From Varroa destructor (lineage: Eukaryota > Arthropoda > Arachnida > Mesostigmata > Varroidae), in the NCBI RefSeq assembly GCF_002443255.2, contig NW_019211454.1, positions 3,072,352 to 3,136,351 of the forward strand: DNA of 64,000 nt, read 5' to 3'. Positions within the stretch are counted from its first letter, which is position 1. Every line of letters begins with the position of its first letter. The position numbers and the translations under genes were made by a program. Below, piece by piece: positions 10,717 to 24,612 of this stretch. The notes under the pieces are model-generated. The model was not told the origin of the DNA. It saw only the letters and a program-made list of their open reading frames with translations, and searched no databases.

Positions 10717-13566
10717 CCGTACATTGGTGGCGCCTCCCGACAACTCGACGTGAGATCGGAAGCATTCTCTTTGTAGCTTGAGTAAAAACATCTTGTGTGG
10801 GAATGACCTTTAGCTCTCATATCTTAGAGACCGTAAAGGCTGAGTGATATTCTAAATTTGATCTTCATGCCAAGCTTGTTTACCATCTACTTAACTACTT
10901 AAGTTATTCTGTGACGTAGTAGAATAAACTATGTTTTCATTTAGTAATTGAGCTAGTACTTGGTTTGTATAGTGTCACAGAAGCAGGGTTAAATTAAATT
11001 AGGTGTGGAGCGGAATAGCATTCAGTTGATGTCTTGCAACAACAGGATAAATGATTAAATTGAAAATGTTTTTTGGGCACGAAAAAAAATTTAACTTGTG
11101 ATGAAGTAAATAAAATAGTGACGCTACCAGCTGAATCTATATTAATTAAATCTATAACAATAAAGACTTACTATTATGTCTCGGAATCAATCAATAGAAA
11201 TATTTGCTCACCGTATTAAGTCCTTAATGACAATGTAAATGAATTCTGTACTACGCACCTTGTGCCAGAAATTTCTAGGACACTGAATTGATTTTTCACC
11301 GATTTATTACTGCTTTTAGGTAAGTTATAAGTAGATCAATAAATCACTCTTGTTGCTATTATAATGAAATTTGCTTGTATTCATTTTTAATGTAAGACAT
11401 GCAATCTTCTTCGTACGTCCATCGATTACGTCTGTTTTTACTCTAAATATTAGAACTAATGCCTATTATGCATATAAATGCAGGATAACCACAAACTGCC
11501 AGAGCAGTTACGTACTATTCTGTCGAATTCAATTTATATTTTGTGAGTATTAGAACATTCAAGTGATTTTTCAACCTTTTTTTAATTAATGAAAGCTCGT
11601 CGTCATGAAGCAACTAAGTAAAATGAGTGTACTCACAGGGCCATAAATCGAAAAATCATTCCTATCTCTATAAGAAATAAAGCGCCTTAACACCGACATA
11701 AACGTCAAGACTTTCTCTAAGTGCCTAGCAACATGTGGTTATATCCAGGTTTTATATTATAGTTATCTGTAATTGATGTGAGATTTTTCAACGGAGGAAA
11801 TGACATGCCTAGAAGACTGTCTTCGATAATGTTCGAAATGTGTTTTAGGCGATCATGGAATCGGTTGGAGGCTACTTACGCAGTGATCGAGTCCGCTAAT
11901 TTGACGAATAAAGCGTATACATGTCTAGCTCGGGCACAAAAACGAGTTTCATCAGAATCCATATATAAGTGATCCTATTTAGACAGTAGTAGCTAAGTTC
12001 GGTAGTTACGTCTCCACTTTCCTACTTTTTTTTTTATATATGGCGCAATAGAACCTGTATTGCTACCACGGTATGACCTTGACTATTTGCGACTGTATTA
12101 TTTTTAAGGATATATATATATTTTTTGTGAGCAAATTTGTTGCTCATTATCAAGCTTAGATGTATTTAGTATGCGTTTGCAGCCGATGCCGCCATCGGCA
12201 GTCCAGTCACCCGCCGTTATTTTCTAAGTCCACATTTCGACTGTTTGCTTATAGGGTAAGAGTACAAAATTGGCTTAACAGTAGAAACGTTCTAAGCAAC
12301 GACGATAACAAGAACAATAATACGTATAGGGACATTACAGAAAATCTACGCTCATGGACAACTCGTCACGCTTTTCAAGATTATTTAGGGAATCCCTTTT
12401 GTTGCTATTTCTTTTTATATATGTCTGCTGTTAACGTATAACCATCGATGGCTGCAATATACTACCTGAAAGGTGTTTCTTAATCATAGATCAACGTCGT
12501 GGCCATATATAACTGTCCCTGCACGTTATATAACGCATTCACTTTGAACGATACATAAAATCATATGTCTATCTGTTCTCGATTGAAGAGGAGGACTCAT
12601 CATAGATTGTACATGCCTGTTCTTGAAGATCAGAACGAGAGAAGTATCACTTTCGATAAAAGACCAGTTACAAACAAAAACCACTATATGAAATATATCA
12701 GAACGCCTGTGGTCGTTGGATTTATGGCAGAAGCTTATTTTTGCTGCAACAAGGGGCCAATATAGTAGAACGATAGTTTGTACAAATCGTGGCAAAGGCA
12801 AGCAGTTGGTTAACTGGTAATGATATTCGATGTATAAACTGTTAATGAAACTGCAGTTCATCATTTTTGCGACGGATCCTATGATCAAATGTATTACAGA
12901 AAACTGTAGTTCAATTTCTAGCAAAATTTTTTCAAAGTAGCCGTTCAGTGGGCGTCCTTTCGTTGGAAAGTGCGGATCCCGAACGGGGATTGCCTATAAT
13001 ATTCTTTTCCCAGTATTAATGGATGCGGAAGTTCGCCTATCGAAATGGCACGTAACTTAAATCTCCCAATGTGTAAGTGTTTGTTTTCTGGTAAACTTTG
13101 TTTCTAATAATCTATTGTAAGGAAGTGTTCAGGGTAATAGAGACACTGCACAAATTTTAGTGTGCCCCTTCTCTGGCGAGCAGTTGTTAAAAAAGCTAAA
13201 CCGGAATTTGTTATCGTCCCTGTAACAGCTCTTATTAAGCTGTCTATCTGTCGAGGGACGCGCGTTGAAAGACAACAAGCATGCCCACCGAATCTGCACT
13301 GCTGAACGTATTTACTTTTTTTTTTATGGCCAACACTAGCGTCCTTAGATTATAGATGCCAATACTACTAGATCATTTTCAGCATCTCTAACGAACATCT
13401 AAGAAAATCTGCGTTTGGAATTAGATTGATACCACTATGTATACAACAGTATCGTATGTTTAAAACACCTGAAAATGCTAACTAAATGTAACCAAAAATT
13501 GTTCTTTTGCGACGATTGAGATGTCCCGCGAAAAATATAAAATTCCCTACAACGGGACTCATATAA

Positions 13567-13600
13567 ATAAAAAAAAAAAACGAAAGAAAGAAAGAAAAAA
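13567..13600. repeat. A-rich tract with GAAA repeats
   Basis: An A11-12 run followed by four GAAA-type units, a strand-asymmetric purine tract. It explains the Lys-rich translation seen across it. Confidence 0.85.
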
Positions 13601-16600
13601 CAGCATCTTAACTGTCATTAGCATGATTTGCGTTCGGATAGTTTTGCGATTTATGTTTTTATTGAATGACGCCACCCTTTTGCTGCTCGCAACAACGAAC
13701 ATGATCGAATAGAACTATATGAGTGTTGTGCCGGCTCCTTTTGTCATCGTTCATCATTTTCGTTCGAATCGCCTTTTCCTTTGATGAACGGAAACTGTTT
13801 GGGAAGAAAACAACTGATCAACATCCATCGTCCTGCCCAAAATATGCGCCATAAAATAAACACTCAGTTAAAAGTTGAAGCATCTGCTGTGCGACGTAGC
13901 ATTACTCAAGGAAGCTGACGTTGGGTTTATGTGACACTGAAGTACATGTGAAAATCCTGGAAAAGTGACGGAATCCTTTCGCTCGCAACCGATAAACATA
14001 ATCACCCACGAAGAACAAAAGGTCCTTTAGTAATTGATATCGTGTCGTTAAGTCGACTGTTTCATCACTATATTAAGCTTAAATCTATTTCTTTCTCTAC
14101 TTATCCGAGAGGACCATCGGACGCATAGTGGCATTTACACTCGAACAATACGTAGACTTGCCAGCACACACGTTTGAGAGTTAGAGGTAGTTGAAATATA
14201 AGCTACTTTTGTTTTCCCACAAATCGAACGAAAAAAAAAGAAATACGTCTATTGGGCTTTTCACTTACCACGTGTGGCATCCCTTACTATTTAAACCTCT
14301 CGTCTTCAGAAATCGAGTACGTAAGCTTTTGCAAAGATACTATTTATTTAATCCTTGTAGAAAAGAATTCTATATACTTACCAAATGTTCATCCATCGAT
14401 GTCGGTGTGAAAAGTTGCAATAAAGTTGAAACAGAGGAAAAAGTAAGGTTCTTAGTGACATTAACAAACGTCTAATAAAAGTAAACATTTTTTCAAGTCA
14501 ACGCAAAAATTCAGTGTTCACTTACGTTTGCTCTGTTGCGTTATTTTTACGATCCCCACGGATGTTCTGTAAATAGGGACCTTAAGTGGAACTTGTAAAG
14601 CATACTTTGAAGGTAACTTGCCAACGATCGAACGACCATTTCAAATATCCAATTCGGTCACTTCGATATCCTTATAGCTGACAACATCTCCCGCATATTT
14701 AGCTATTGTGCTGGTGGGATCAGTTACAAAAAAAAAAACTAATGAGCCTTGGATCGTATACCTTTTTCATTAGCTCTCAACATGTGAAGATCTTTCGTCT
14801 AAATAAAGTAGCTGGGCTTACTGATAATCAAATATTCTGTTCTTCAGAATCAGAAAATAACAACTAGCCTTAGAAGGCGGACGCAGTACAACCTCTAATA
14901 ATAAGTCACTCAGACATTATAGATAAGCGACCTTTAAAACTGCAATGTAAGCTCGATAGCACCTGCAACTACTAAGAGGGGAAAGCTGCTAGCGAAATAT
15001 ATGTATATTTTTTTTTGTCAAACCCGCTGCGAGTATTTGTGCATTTATGCTCATTCATTTGTCAGGCTGCGTGGCGCTTTGCCCTTTCTAATCTAAGGTA
15101 ACGACACGAGACATGGCTCGCTCAATCAAGCTTTTTCACGACGGGTCTATAGGACGCAATTGGAACGGTAGCAATGGTACATAGGTTTATAGGGCATCGT
15201 ATCGATACCGTTACTCAAATCAACCTAACTAACATTTAAATTAATTATTAAGAATGGTGTAATTAGTGGTAATCAGGGCAAAACAAGATGTCGATCGAGT
15301 TTAGCTAGAGGTAGGATTACATTAAATAGCGCTACGATCCAGTAACACAGAAACAACAATTCTTTATCAGGGAATCAACCTGTAACTAGGACCTTCAAGC
15401 CTTTATAATGTGATGTCTTTTTCTACGTAGATGTTTCGATCTTGTATTAGATTCCAGCTTCAACTTCGTAGCTCGCTTTATTGCAAACTTCCTGCGCGGT
15501 TCCGGCAGCAGCATACTTGTGGTTGGTTCGATGTAATGGGCCGAAAGTATAGAAGAGAGAAATCCTATTTTAATATGTACAAACATTATGCGTCTTACAC
15601 AATTGACAAAATTTACTAGACAGAAATTAGGTATTGTTATATATTAAGAACTTAAAAATATATAGATATGTGTACAAAACGTACTGGGTTACTTAAAGCA
15701 TGCACTGATTTATTACGAAATTTACTAACTAGGTAAGCACTGTTTGTAGTCAAACAGTAGAATAAATAATATTTCACAACGAACGTATAATTACATGTCC
15801 ATACTAACCTTCTACTGGCGTAAAAAATAACTGGGCATATCTACGTAGCAGTCCGCCAAACAGTAGTAGCAGTTCTAATATTACCTGTAATCAACTAGTT
15901 CTAGGTTTAACGTTTACTAGGTCTCGTACTTAGCTTCCTCATTTCGGCCTTTTCTCTTAACTGCCATGGAAACATACGCATAACTAATAATGTTAGCGCG
16001 GCATAAGGAGCCAGTATTTTTTGGCCTTTTGCTTAATCTCTAATTGGGACTTAATAGGAAAAGATAATATAATCCATATACAGGAATAAGCGTATTGCTT
16101 CGTTTCAGTGAACTTCAAATTCAGTTCGAATAAGTTAGCCTGTGTTAGATATGCTTGTTGGGTTCGTTGTCCTAGCGAACTTCTGTTTTTATCTATTTTC
16201 GTTCTGTAAAGTTACGTATAATGCTTACAGTGAAATGAATACTGTTGAAACTCTAATGAGAGACATCAACTTCATAAGGCTACCTGATCTAAAAGAAAAT
16301 GTTTTCCAATGAAATAATAGAATAATCATCATCCAACGTCATCTGTATGTATGTATTATATGTACATTTCGTATATTATTTTATGCAGTTCTGTATAGAG
16401 CTATACAGTGAAAGATTAGAGAGAAGGGACAAATTTGACAAAACACGGATATAGGCTTCCCTTGTCCCAAAGATAGATAGGGTAAAATTTTTCATCATTC
16501 CGTTTGTTCTTCGCGCTCTTGCATATAAAAAAAAAACAGCACTACGATAGAAAAATCCGGAAACCATTCTAGTTCAAAAAAAAAAACAAAACTTTGCTAT

Positions 16601-17285
16601 GTGAATGTTTGTCGCGAAAAAAAGAAACATTTAAACCACAATTGTACTAAATACAAACATGTCAGACTCATTTTGACTATGAACCCAATGACTTGCTGCG
16701 TACAGGCCTGATATAAACGTGGCTTCTAAAAATCATATCTGTAAATTTTGTACTAAAAAAATACAGAGACTTCCGCACAGATCGGGATCTGAACTGCGGG
16801 ACGCCTTCTTTAAGGATTATGCGAACAACAATCACCATATTGTGAAGCATTAAAATAAGAAATTATTGAATTCTCGAGCGTCGTACGACGGGGCTATAAG
16901 TGGGTTTTCAAAGTTCGATTTTTTCTATTTTTATCATAGGTTTAATTAGGTATTTGCTTACTTGCTAGGTTTCTATAGCTCTGCGAAATATGAAAATTTA
17001 GCTATGAAATAACATAGGGCAGTTAATAAAGAAAAACTGCAGCACGGTCAAGAAGTACCATGCGTTAGGTGCACGTTCTAACTCCCCTCAGGTATCAGCG
17101 ACTGTATTAAATACAACTAAATTATAATTCTTTTAACAGAACAGTCAATACTGCGTTAAGGCTATTGAAACAAGTCAAATAAGAAATTGCCGAGAAAAAA
17201 TTTGCAAATGCAGGCAGCAAAGTGACGGAATTTGTAAAACAAAGCAATGAACTACCTGAAGCAAAAAAAAGGCGTTAATTATTTT

Positions 17286-17306
17286 AAAAAAAAAAAAAAA
17301 AAAAAA
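17286..17306. repeat. Poly(A) tract
   Basis: An A21 run, one of the two longest homopolymers in the window. It could be the tail of a retroposed sequence. No recognisable element body is seen upstream. Confidence 0.9.
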
Positions 17307-20264
17307 GCAAGCCAATGTATTATTCTTTACATTGTGTAACTATCCGACATTTAAATAGATGATCGATTTGATCGCTTCTGATTCCAAATGTACATTCATT
17401 TTTCGATCGATTGATCTTTATGTCAAATAATTTATTAATAATTTCGTTACTTTTATCTATCAAAATCAACCTGCTTTTTAGTAAACCCATTAAGTGTGCG
17501 TAAAAAATTGCGTGGATATATATGTGGTTTCAATAAAGCCAGCTTGCGTTAGGTGCGGTGGCCGCACAAAACATTTACTAGATACAATTGCTTCTTATTT
17601 TATATTTCCTAGCTAGAGAAACTTGACCACATTGATCTATGTCAGACAGCTCTTACCATAGTACATAGATGCAATGGGCCTGCCGTTGTGCGAGTAACAA
17701 ATGAATAGACTCTGGTTTCCTTAAGTAACCTCAAGTTCACTTTCACCAAGTTCCGCCTGCTATGAGATCTTAAGTTTTTAGATGCCTTGGCTTTAAAAAG
17801 ATCAGAATTAGGAAATTATTTCGGTGTAATTAATGAGTTAATAGCAGAAAACAAAATGCGGCAATTGTAGAGCATCGCTATTCTATGGCGCTTGCGAGAC
17901 GCAGTTTTCCGATAAGGTCAATTATATATATTACAAGCTTTGCCCTGTTTTGCTACTACTGAGATTTGCAAAAAGGTCACTCGCGAAACAAGATCAGAGA
18001 GATCAACGGTACTGTCCAGGCTATGGGTGCGTTAATTATTATTATTGGCGCCCCGGATTATTGGCGCTAACAATCAACAGTAAGACGGAACCGGGTCATT
18101 CGACTACGGCGATAGAATCGCCTGTGTCTTGATTGAGACTGTGAGAGCAAACAATGTCTTCTTCTCCAAAATAGGTCTCTTCTAGATAGACAAAACGCAA
18201 CAAGATCAACTCAGTACAATAAAAAAATTTGAAGTAAATACAGTGAAAGAAATTAAAAAGAAAAAAAAAAAGATAAATTGTAAGCGAGGAACCTCCCATA
18301 ACGGAAAGAATGCAGGTATTTGAAATGCGGTACATTGTCCCAGTCACTCCCAGTGGTTCCATATCCCAGCGGTTCTCGACTCGAAGGCTATTGTAACCGC
18401 AGATTGAAATTTGCCGCCAAAAGGGTATATCCGAATGAATACACGATTGGTAAATGGCAGCCTGACGCAACTTCCCGATCAGGTGAACCGAATCGTTGTC
18501 TGAAAAAATTCGTTCGTCACTGAGAATAACTTATGGGGTCGTAGTCACTGAAACAGAGGTTTGCGCACAAAGGTGGACAAGTTGAAAGAGTAGACGAGAT
18601 TAACTTCGATAAAGAACAGCAAATCCATGTATTGTTGAAGTATAATTTGCCCACTTCAAGCAAAATAACTATAGGCTATTCAGTTCATACAAGCTGGCTA
18701 GTTTTCCAAAAATAGCGGTTTAGTATTCGTCGAAGGGCCAGTTATTTTTAGGACACAATGGTATGACAGATTAGAACATAGTGAACGGAAGATAGGTAGC
18801 TACAAATAATTAATGTTGTTCGTTTCGATGCCAAAAAAAAATTATTATATTTGAATTTGTTGCTGTCTATACATACCAAATGTGCATCCGTTATATTGTA
18901 ATGCGAGCATCCCAATTATTAGTAAGACCAACCTATATCTATATCTGCCAACGATTGAAAGCTTTCCCGTTTAATGCCACATGCGCCACTCGAATATCTT
19001 CACACAGGAGGAATGGGAGACAAGTCTTCGTGAAAAGGATTTTAGATTGCTTCTTTTAATTTGTTCTGTTGAAAGCTTTGGTAGTTACATTTAATCAATA
19101 ATTCAAGACAATGGACGAACTTTCTTCTGATGAATAGAACTTCGAAAGGAATGGGCCCTGTAACTGTCGTTACCTTTCCCTTTAGCCTTCGACAAAGAGT
19201 TTAATGACCACGCTTTTCGAAAATAGACAGATGATCCTGCATTTACAGATACAACACTAAATCGTCTATCTATTAATTATTTGCTAAATTAGTTGTTCCT
19301 GTTGTTATTATTGTCTCACCAAGAGAAGTTACAAAGTTACTAGTATTCGTACTAGTGAAGATGAAACTTTATCAAGGCTCAACAAGTGAAGTGTCATCAA
19401 ATAATAATTACCTTAAAAAAAGCGCGGATGAAAGAAGCGTCAAGTAAGTGCTTACCCCTTGCGACCTTAGTAAAGGAAACAAGTTGTTGTGATCACGGAA
19501 GTTTATGAAGGAAACAACATAAACAATACGCTTCCTCATTCGCTCCTTATTGACTTAATACAGAATTTTCTGAAGCATGTGTTGTGAACTTTTGATGAAA
19601 ATAGTGAAGATGAAATGAAATGGAGGAAAGGTAAGGCGTGGGTTCCTCATAAACTAAATCCAGAATAAAGGCAAACACGCATAGTGAAACACAGATGTCA
19701 GCAAATACCGTGTAGAGCAATCATCGTCACTGTTGACACATGGGCCGAGCTGCCAAATATCCCAATGATGTCGTGAAGAGTTCTATGGATATAGCGCGCG
19801 GCAGCGGTAAGCAGAAGGTGGTTGGTTAATGACAACGCATGACCTTGTTACTACTCACGGCCTAGGTCGAGCTCAAAAAAAGAATCTGGGCCGTTTAAAA
19901 TTAGAAACTAACAGCTTATGCGTTTGCAATCAAGTCCTGTAGTACTTCTACTAACCAACTATTCGATTGCTTAAACTAATGTACAGGGCCGAAGGACTTG
20001 ATTAACCTAAATCGAGAAACGATATTTAGGCTAGCATTGAATGCTCTTCAATTTTCATAGCGCATTTAGGCCAATGCTCTAACAATTTCTTGCATTGTCA
20101 AATCTATTCTCATTATTGGTGGTTTGCTTGAAGGGATCGACAGTAAAATACGCCGAGTCACCTATCGTCTTCCTTAAAGTGTAATAGCAATAAAAATGAC
20201 ACGGACCTAAATGTTGAGAGTATAGGAACTTAAGTTATTGCTCGATCCTGTTTTTTCGATCCAG

Positions 20265-20546
20265 CCCGTTGTTGAAGCATGGTTATGGGGTCGCACGTTA
20301 TCGTTCACTAACGTACCAATTGCTGTGCCAAACATCGAAAATGCTCTTCAGGAATTCGAGACGTTTAGCGGCACTAACCGTTCCTATATGGGGCACTATT
20401 TTGTAATACGAAATGCCCCTCAGCGTCAACTTATACCCACAGACTACAGTCAATACTGCTGCCAAAGGTCGCTTTTTTTTTCTACTTCATTCTCTTACGG
20501 TATCCTCTTACGGCAGTGCCGACTCTTCGCCGTGTGTCGACTATAG
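20265..20546 (+). CDS. Candidate terminal exon(s), unknown product
   Basis: A strong acceptor (CCTGTTTTTTCGATCCAG, ending at 20264) opens a frame that stays open to TAG at 20544-20546. The first 60 residues have a balanced composition (for example NVPIAVPNIENALQEFETFS). The second half contains a striking pyrimidine tract (20468-20513) and a CAG at 20514-20516. A phase-neutral intron of 114 bases (20403-20516, donor GTAATA) could therefore remove it and still keep the frame, leaving a nine-residue terminal exon. Read through, the tract would encode a Ser/Phe-rich stretch. There is no ATG; the nominal start is a TTG inside the putative upstream intron. I do not recognise a family. Confidence 0.27.
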   Translation, partial: PVVEAWLWGRTLSFTNVPIAVPNIENALQEFETFSGTNRSYMGHYFVIRNAPQRQLIPTDYSQYCCQRSLFFSTSFSYGILLRQCRLFAVCRL

Positions 20547-22189
20547 CGATGGTCTGCTTCGGATAGTCTTTTGCTAGTAGTAGTTTTACAAGGCCGCATG
20601 TGTTTCTATCTGCCGTAGACTCCGTTCATTCTCGGTGTTTTCCTAAGGTATGCTTCGGGGAATCCTATATTGACCTTACAGGAATCATACATCACACCTT
20701 CCGTGACCACAGAAACCCATGTTTCTGTTTGAGGTCCTTAAGTAGAATCACTTTTTAGATAATTTTAACCATAAAAATTTCCATTCTCTGAGTCATTTCA
20801 CCCGTAACGAACTGTTCTTTCGCTGACGACCTTGACCAAATCCTCGATCGATCAATCTATCAATTTGACTTACGACATTTCGTCCGCTAATAAGGCGTAG
20901 TTTTGGGAGGTGTTCAAATTTCCCAACCTACCAAATCGCTTAGGATAGGCTAATACAATGAAGGTAAAAATTACGGTATAGCTGCGTAACATTTGTACAT
21001 TAAAGACGATCAAAACAATTTAATTATAAATACAGCGTTTAGGTATAAATGAATCAATCCTGCGTCTATTAACATACAGTTTCGACTTAATGTCGTTAAC
21101 GTAAATGTTTTGACTGGAGGAAAATCTGTCATATCCAGTTGGGAGGTTAATAGGAAGCTATCCTATACGCTTTAGAGTCTTCACCGTAAGCAGCACCCGC
21201 CACATTAAAAGTTTTTTAATGGGCCGCTAAATGTCAGCTCCCTGCTCCCCATGTACTGAGTCGTTTCGGATCCGAAAATGAAGTTTTGCTACGGGTGTCA
21301 TCCAAGACGGGCCCCACTACATAACTGAGCTCACTTCAGTTTTTCGTCGAAACCCATGAAAAGTAGGCTTACATCATAAAATATCAGTCCTAATGTGAAG
21401 CACATGTTTATTTCTATCGGGTGTTGATTATTCGGTCAGTGAGATATAAACCCACGATGTTTGTGGAGTTGTCGGCTGGTTAATGCAGGACACGTCCAAG
21501 GAGGTGTAATTATTAGAACCAGAATAGCTAACATCATACCAAAATAGATGGCATCTTCTGCTCTATTGTTTTCGTGCCACTACAGAAGATCAGCTCCACA
21601 ACCACAGTTAGTGGTTCATAAAAGATATTACAGCGTCCTGATGCCAGCTTAGTGGGCAACGTATTTACCTGCTAATCTTACAAACACGTTGTGGTCTAGA
21701 TTCAACCCGAGCATAGATACACTTCGTTTCGTGTTAGCAGTGCCAGCTGTCAGACGGAGTACCTAGCGGTGGTACTAGACCCAAAGCTTGACACAGAAGG
21801 GTTAGAGACCTGATACGTTTAAGTCACATTACAATATCCATACAAAAATCAGCTCCACTAAGACTGCTCTACTAGAGACAAGGCAACGTTATTCAGATTA
21901 CTTAACTCCAATGCAATATTTCTATGGGTAATTTAACAACACCAAAGTACCTGTATATACAAGTTTCGCTACATACTAAACTCCTCCATATGTAGATTTT
22001 TTTTTTAATTATAACCAATTTCTTTAGAAAACTTCTTTTCAGGGCCGGAGGAAATAAACGGGCTATAAAAAACTCAGGTAATTCATTTTTTGAACACTAT
22101 GTCGTTATTAAAGTACAAGGATGTAGCATGTCGCGACATTGGGGTGTGTGATGATCTCTATAGCAGTAAATTCGAGAATTATATTGCAG

Positions 22190-23017
22190 AGGTGTGGCTT
22201 CGGAACGGCAGACAGCCTTAAAATCATCGACGTTCAAAGAGGACGAGATTGCAGCTGAGAGGCCCGTTTCTTGTGATAATTATTTGTTTTTCTTCATGGT
22301 AGCTAGGGTGACGCGAAGTGGCGGATCAACAGCTATTGGGTTGGCGCAATCTGAACCGTTACAGGGTATATATAAAACTGTTGTTCTAATATGCATAATA
22401 TTAGCTCTGCATGACCGAGAACATAATAATAGCCATAGGTAAACTATAGACCTAGAACTACTTCGAACTCCAGGTCTGAAAAACTGTTCAACACAGGATA
22501 TCCCTCTAGTAGTTAAAGAGAACTATAATTACCATGCGGCGCAGATAAGCAATGCTTTATATCGGCATTTTTTACTCTCATAACGAGTAACTTATATTAA
22601 ACCAAACGTTCAACGATCGGTCCTTTATTCCAGTTCCTTTACTCTGTAGGCGTGTTCAACTATGTGCGTGGTTTCTACAAAGAGCATCTTGTATACATTT
22701 GCCTTCGCCCAATTAGGGTCGTGGTCATGTTAAATAATTAATTGAACTCCTTTTGATTTTTCTTCTGTTCAGATAACGTCAAAAATGATCCAGGACATTC
22801 TATTTGTAAAACGGTTAGTGAAATTGATGCTGAACTATGCCAGGCCATGACGCAAGATCGAATTAAACAGACTGTTGTATGCAACTATCTCTGGCCTAAC
22901 ACCGTTTTCCGTCTGCGAATTGAATTTCCTGGGTTGGAGTACAAGCAGCGACCAAAACTCGTTTCTGTTTTATGGTGGCATTATCTCTCTTTATATATAT
23001 ATATATATACAATTTAA
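22190..23017 (+). CDS. Candidate two-exon 3' end of a gene, unknown product
   Basis: Exon A (22190-22365) follows ATTATATTGCAG and ends CAGG before GTATAT, leaving one base. Exon B (22773-23017) follows a textbook acceptor (TTTTTCTTCTGTTCAG) and begins with two bases, so the joined codon is GAT and the frame continues. The intron would be 407 bases. Exon B is open for 80 codons with balanced composition rich in Asp, Glu and Gln (for example SEIDAELCQAMTQDRIKQ and PNTVFRLRIEFPG). It ends in TAA at 23015-23017, immediately overlapped by an AATAAA at 23017-23022 that could be the polyadenylation signal. The last residues come from a (TA)n microsatellite, so the true end may be earlier, for example at a donor-like GTATGC near 22877. 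Exon A has an acidic stretch (FKEDEIAAERP) and then a hydrophobic segment. No family is recognised. Confidence 0.35.
22992..23009. repeat. (TA)n microsatellite
   Basis: About nine TA units lying inside the last codons of the candidate exon ending at 23017. Length variation here would change the predicted C-terminus. Confidence 0.9.
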
Positions 23018-24480
23018 ATAAAGGTTGTACATTTATTATTATTTATTATCTATACAAGCAGAATTAAATTACCGAAATTTCTATGCAACGTTAGGTTTTG
23101 AAAATCAGCTGCCCAGCCTCGAAAAAAACCTGTTAGCAGTTAACTAGAGTTGACGAGAAGATTCTTTAAGGTACGCTCACCTTGAATAAGGCTTATTCCT
23201 GGAAACAGGGCAGGATGATTTAAGATTAGATGCAATAATGATCTAAATGAATGTTTTGACTTTCACGTCTGGTACCGTCATTAAACACTGCCTCCAGCGG
23301 CTTGCCTTAGCTGCCTACTAAAATTTGAGGGCATCTGAAGTGGTCTGGGCGAAATAATGGTTTAACTTATTTGTTTATTTTTATCCACGTAAAAATTGGT
23401 ACCCGCCCCTCGAAGACACATATTGTACGTCTTTACGATATGTCCGCACCTATAGCGTTGACTGCTAGTGAAAAACGTCCTAAAATGTTGTAACTAACGG
23501 CATAAATAGTGAATTTCCTATTACCCGTTTCGTCTAACTGTAGAGCTTAAAGCATTGGCAGACATTAAGCCGAATAATGACCTCTACTCAAATAGCACAG
23601 AAAATTAAATATAAAAAAAGTATTAGCGAATTAAGAATCGGTGATAACAATCACTGCCAGACGTAATTCAAAATTCTTTTATTAAAAATCTATAACCATA
23701 GCATAAGAATACTTACTGTTGTTAAATGTTTTTAGTGCTGTTAAAAATGTGTTGCTTTTTTGGCGCCTCATTAGTAGGCGTACCTTCAGCGTGCAGGCCT
23801 CAAGTTTTACAGTCTAAGCGCCCAAGGAAAAGGGTTTGAAATAGCTGACTGCCTCGAATTTTAATCTTATACTGATTCTAGACTTCAACGAAATGTTGGT
23901 AGATTTCAAAGGCATTTTCTTAAAATCTTACCGTATGTGAATTAAGTCGCAAAATAAAAGATTCGAAATTATAGTAAAGAAGTTACCATGGCCAGATATG
24001 AATACAATGAAGGAGATTAATTTTTAAGATTATTATTCGTCAGTACCTCTTTCATATTACGGTCGCTATTTAAAAATAGACCAGCAAGTCGTGGGGTACG
24101 ACATCACTCGTTTTCACCTTCTGGAACGTGGGGAAACAGTTGGATATGTGAAGTTAACTTTGAGCTCAGACTCAGGGTTAGGCTGTAGTAATTCCCTACA
24201 ACATTTTTGATGAACTCATAGTCCAGCTCAGTTACCTTCTGTTCATATTGCACTAACATTATTGAAATACGTCAGGGTTCCTTGCAAAAGCAAACAGTTC
24301 AAGTTCAGGTTGTTTCTCTTAAACGTCCGCCATGCTGCCGTAAGACGTGCGTATAAACAATACTCCCGACGACTAACCCGTCAGGTCAGTAACTACGGTT
24401 TACATAATCATACCCCGTCAATTCACTACGTCATAAACTTCGGCCATTGTAATTCCTTTCATTATCACCTCAGTTGTGCG

Positions 24481-24495
24481 CTGCTGCTGCTGCTG
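24481..24495. repeat. (CTG)5 trinucleotide repeat
   Basis: Five perfect CTG units. A surrounding plus frame gives a short Leu run, but no other coding support is seen. Confidence 0.9.
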
Positions 24496-24588
24496 GTGCC
24501 TTTTCAACTTAAATAAATATTGCGTGCGACGTCTCATAGTTGCAATATGTGTCCATCCGCTGGCACCTCTTATGTTACGATAAGGATG

Positions 24589-24612
24589 TATATATATATA
24601 TATATATATATA
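24589..24612. repeat. (TA)12 microsatellite
   Basis: Twelve uninterrupted TA units. Confidence 0.95.

Larger units (their letters stand above)
10717..20264. other. Long stretch without a supported gene
   Basis: No frame here has coding-like composition together with a start or splice sites. A minus-strand donor-like GTAAGT near 14268 is preceded by a 24-codon open stretch, but no acceptor supports it. The block is punctuated by A runs and short TA runs and looks intronic or intergenic. Confidence 0.5.

Noticed and set aside
10534..10776. 80-codon plus-strand ORF
   Set aside because: It overlaps the better minus-strand frame and ends in residues encoded by a (TA)n repeat.
14191..14475. 94-codon plus-strand ORF and a minus-strand GTAAGT in the same place
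   Set aside because: Chance-like composition; the donor has no matching acceptor.
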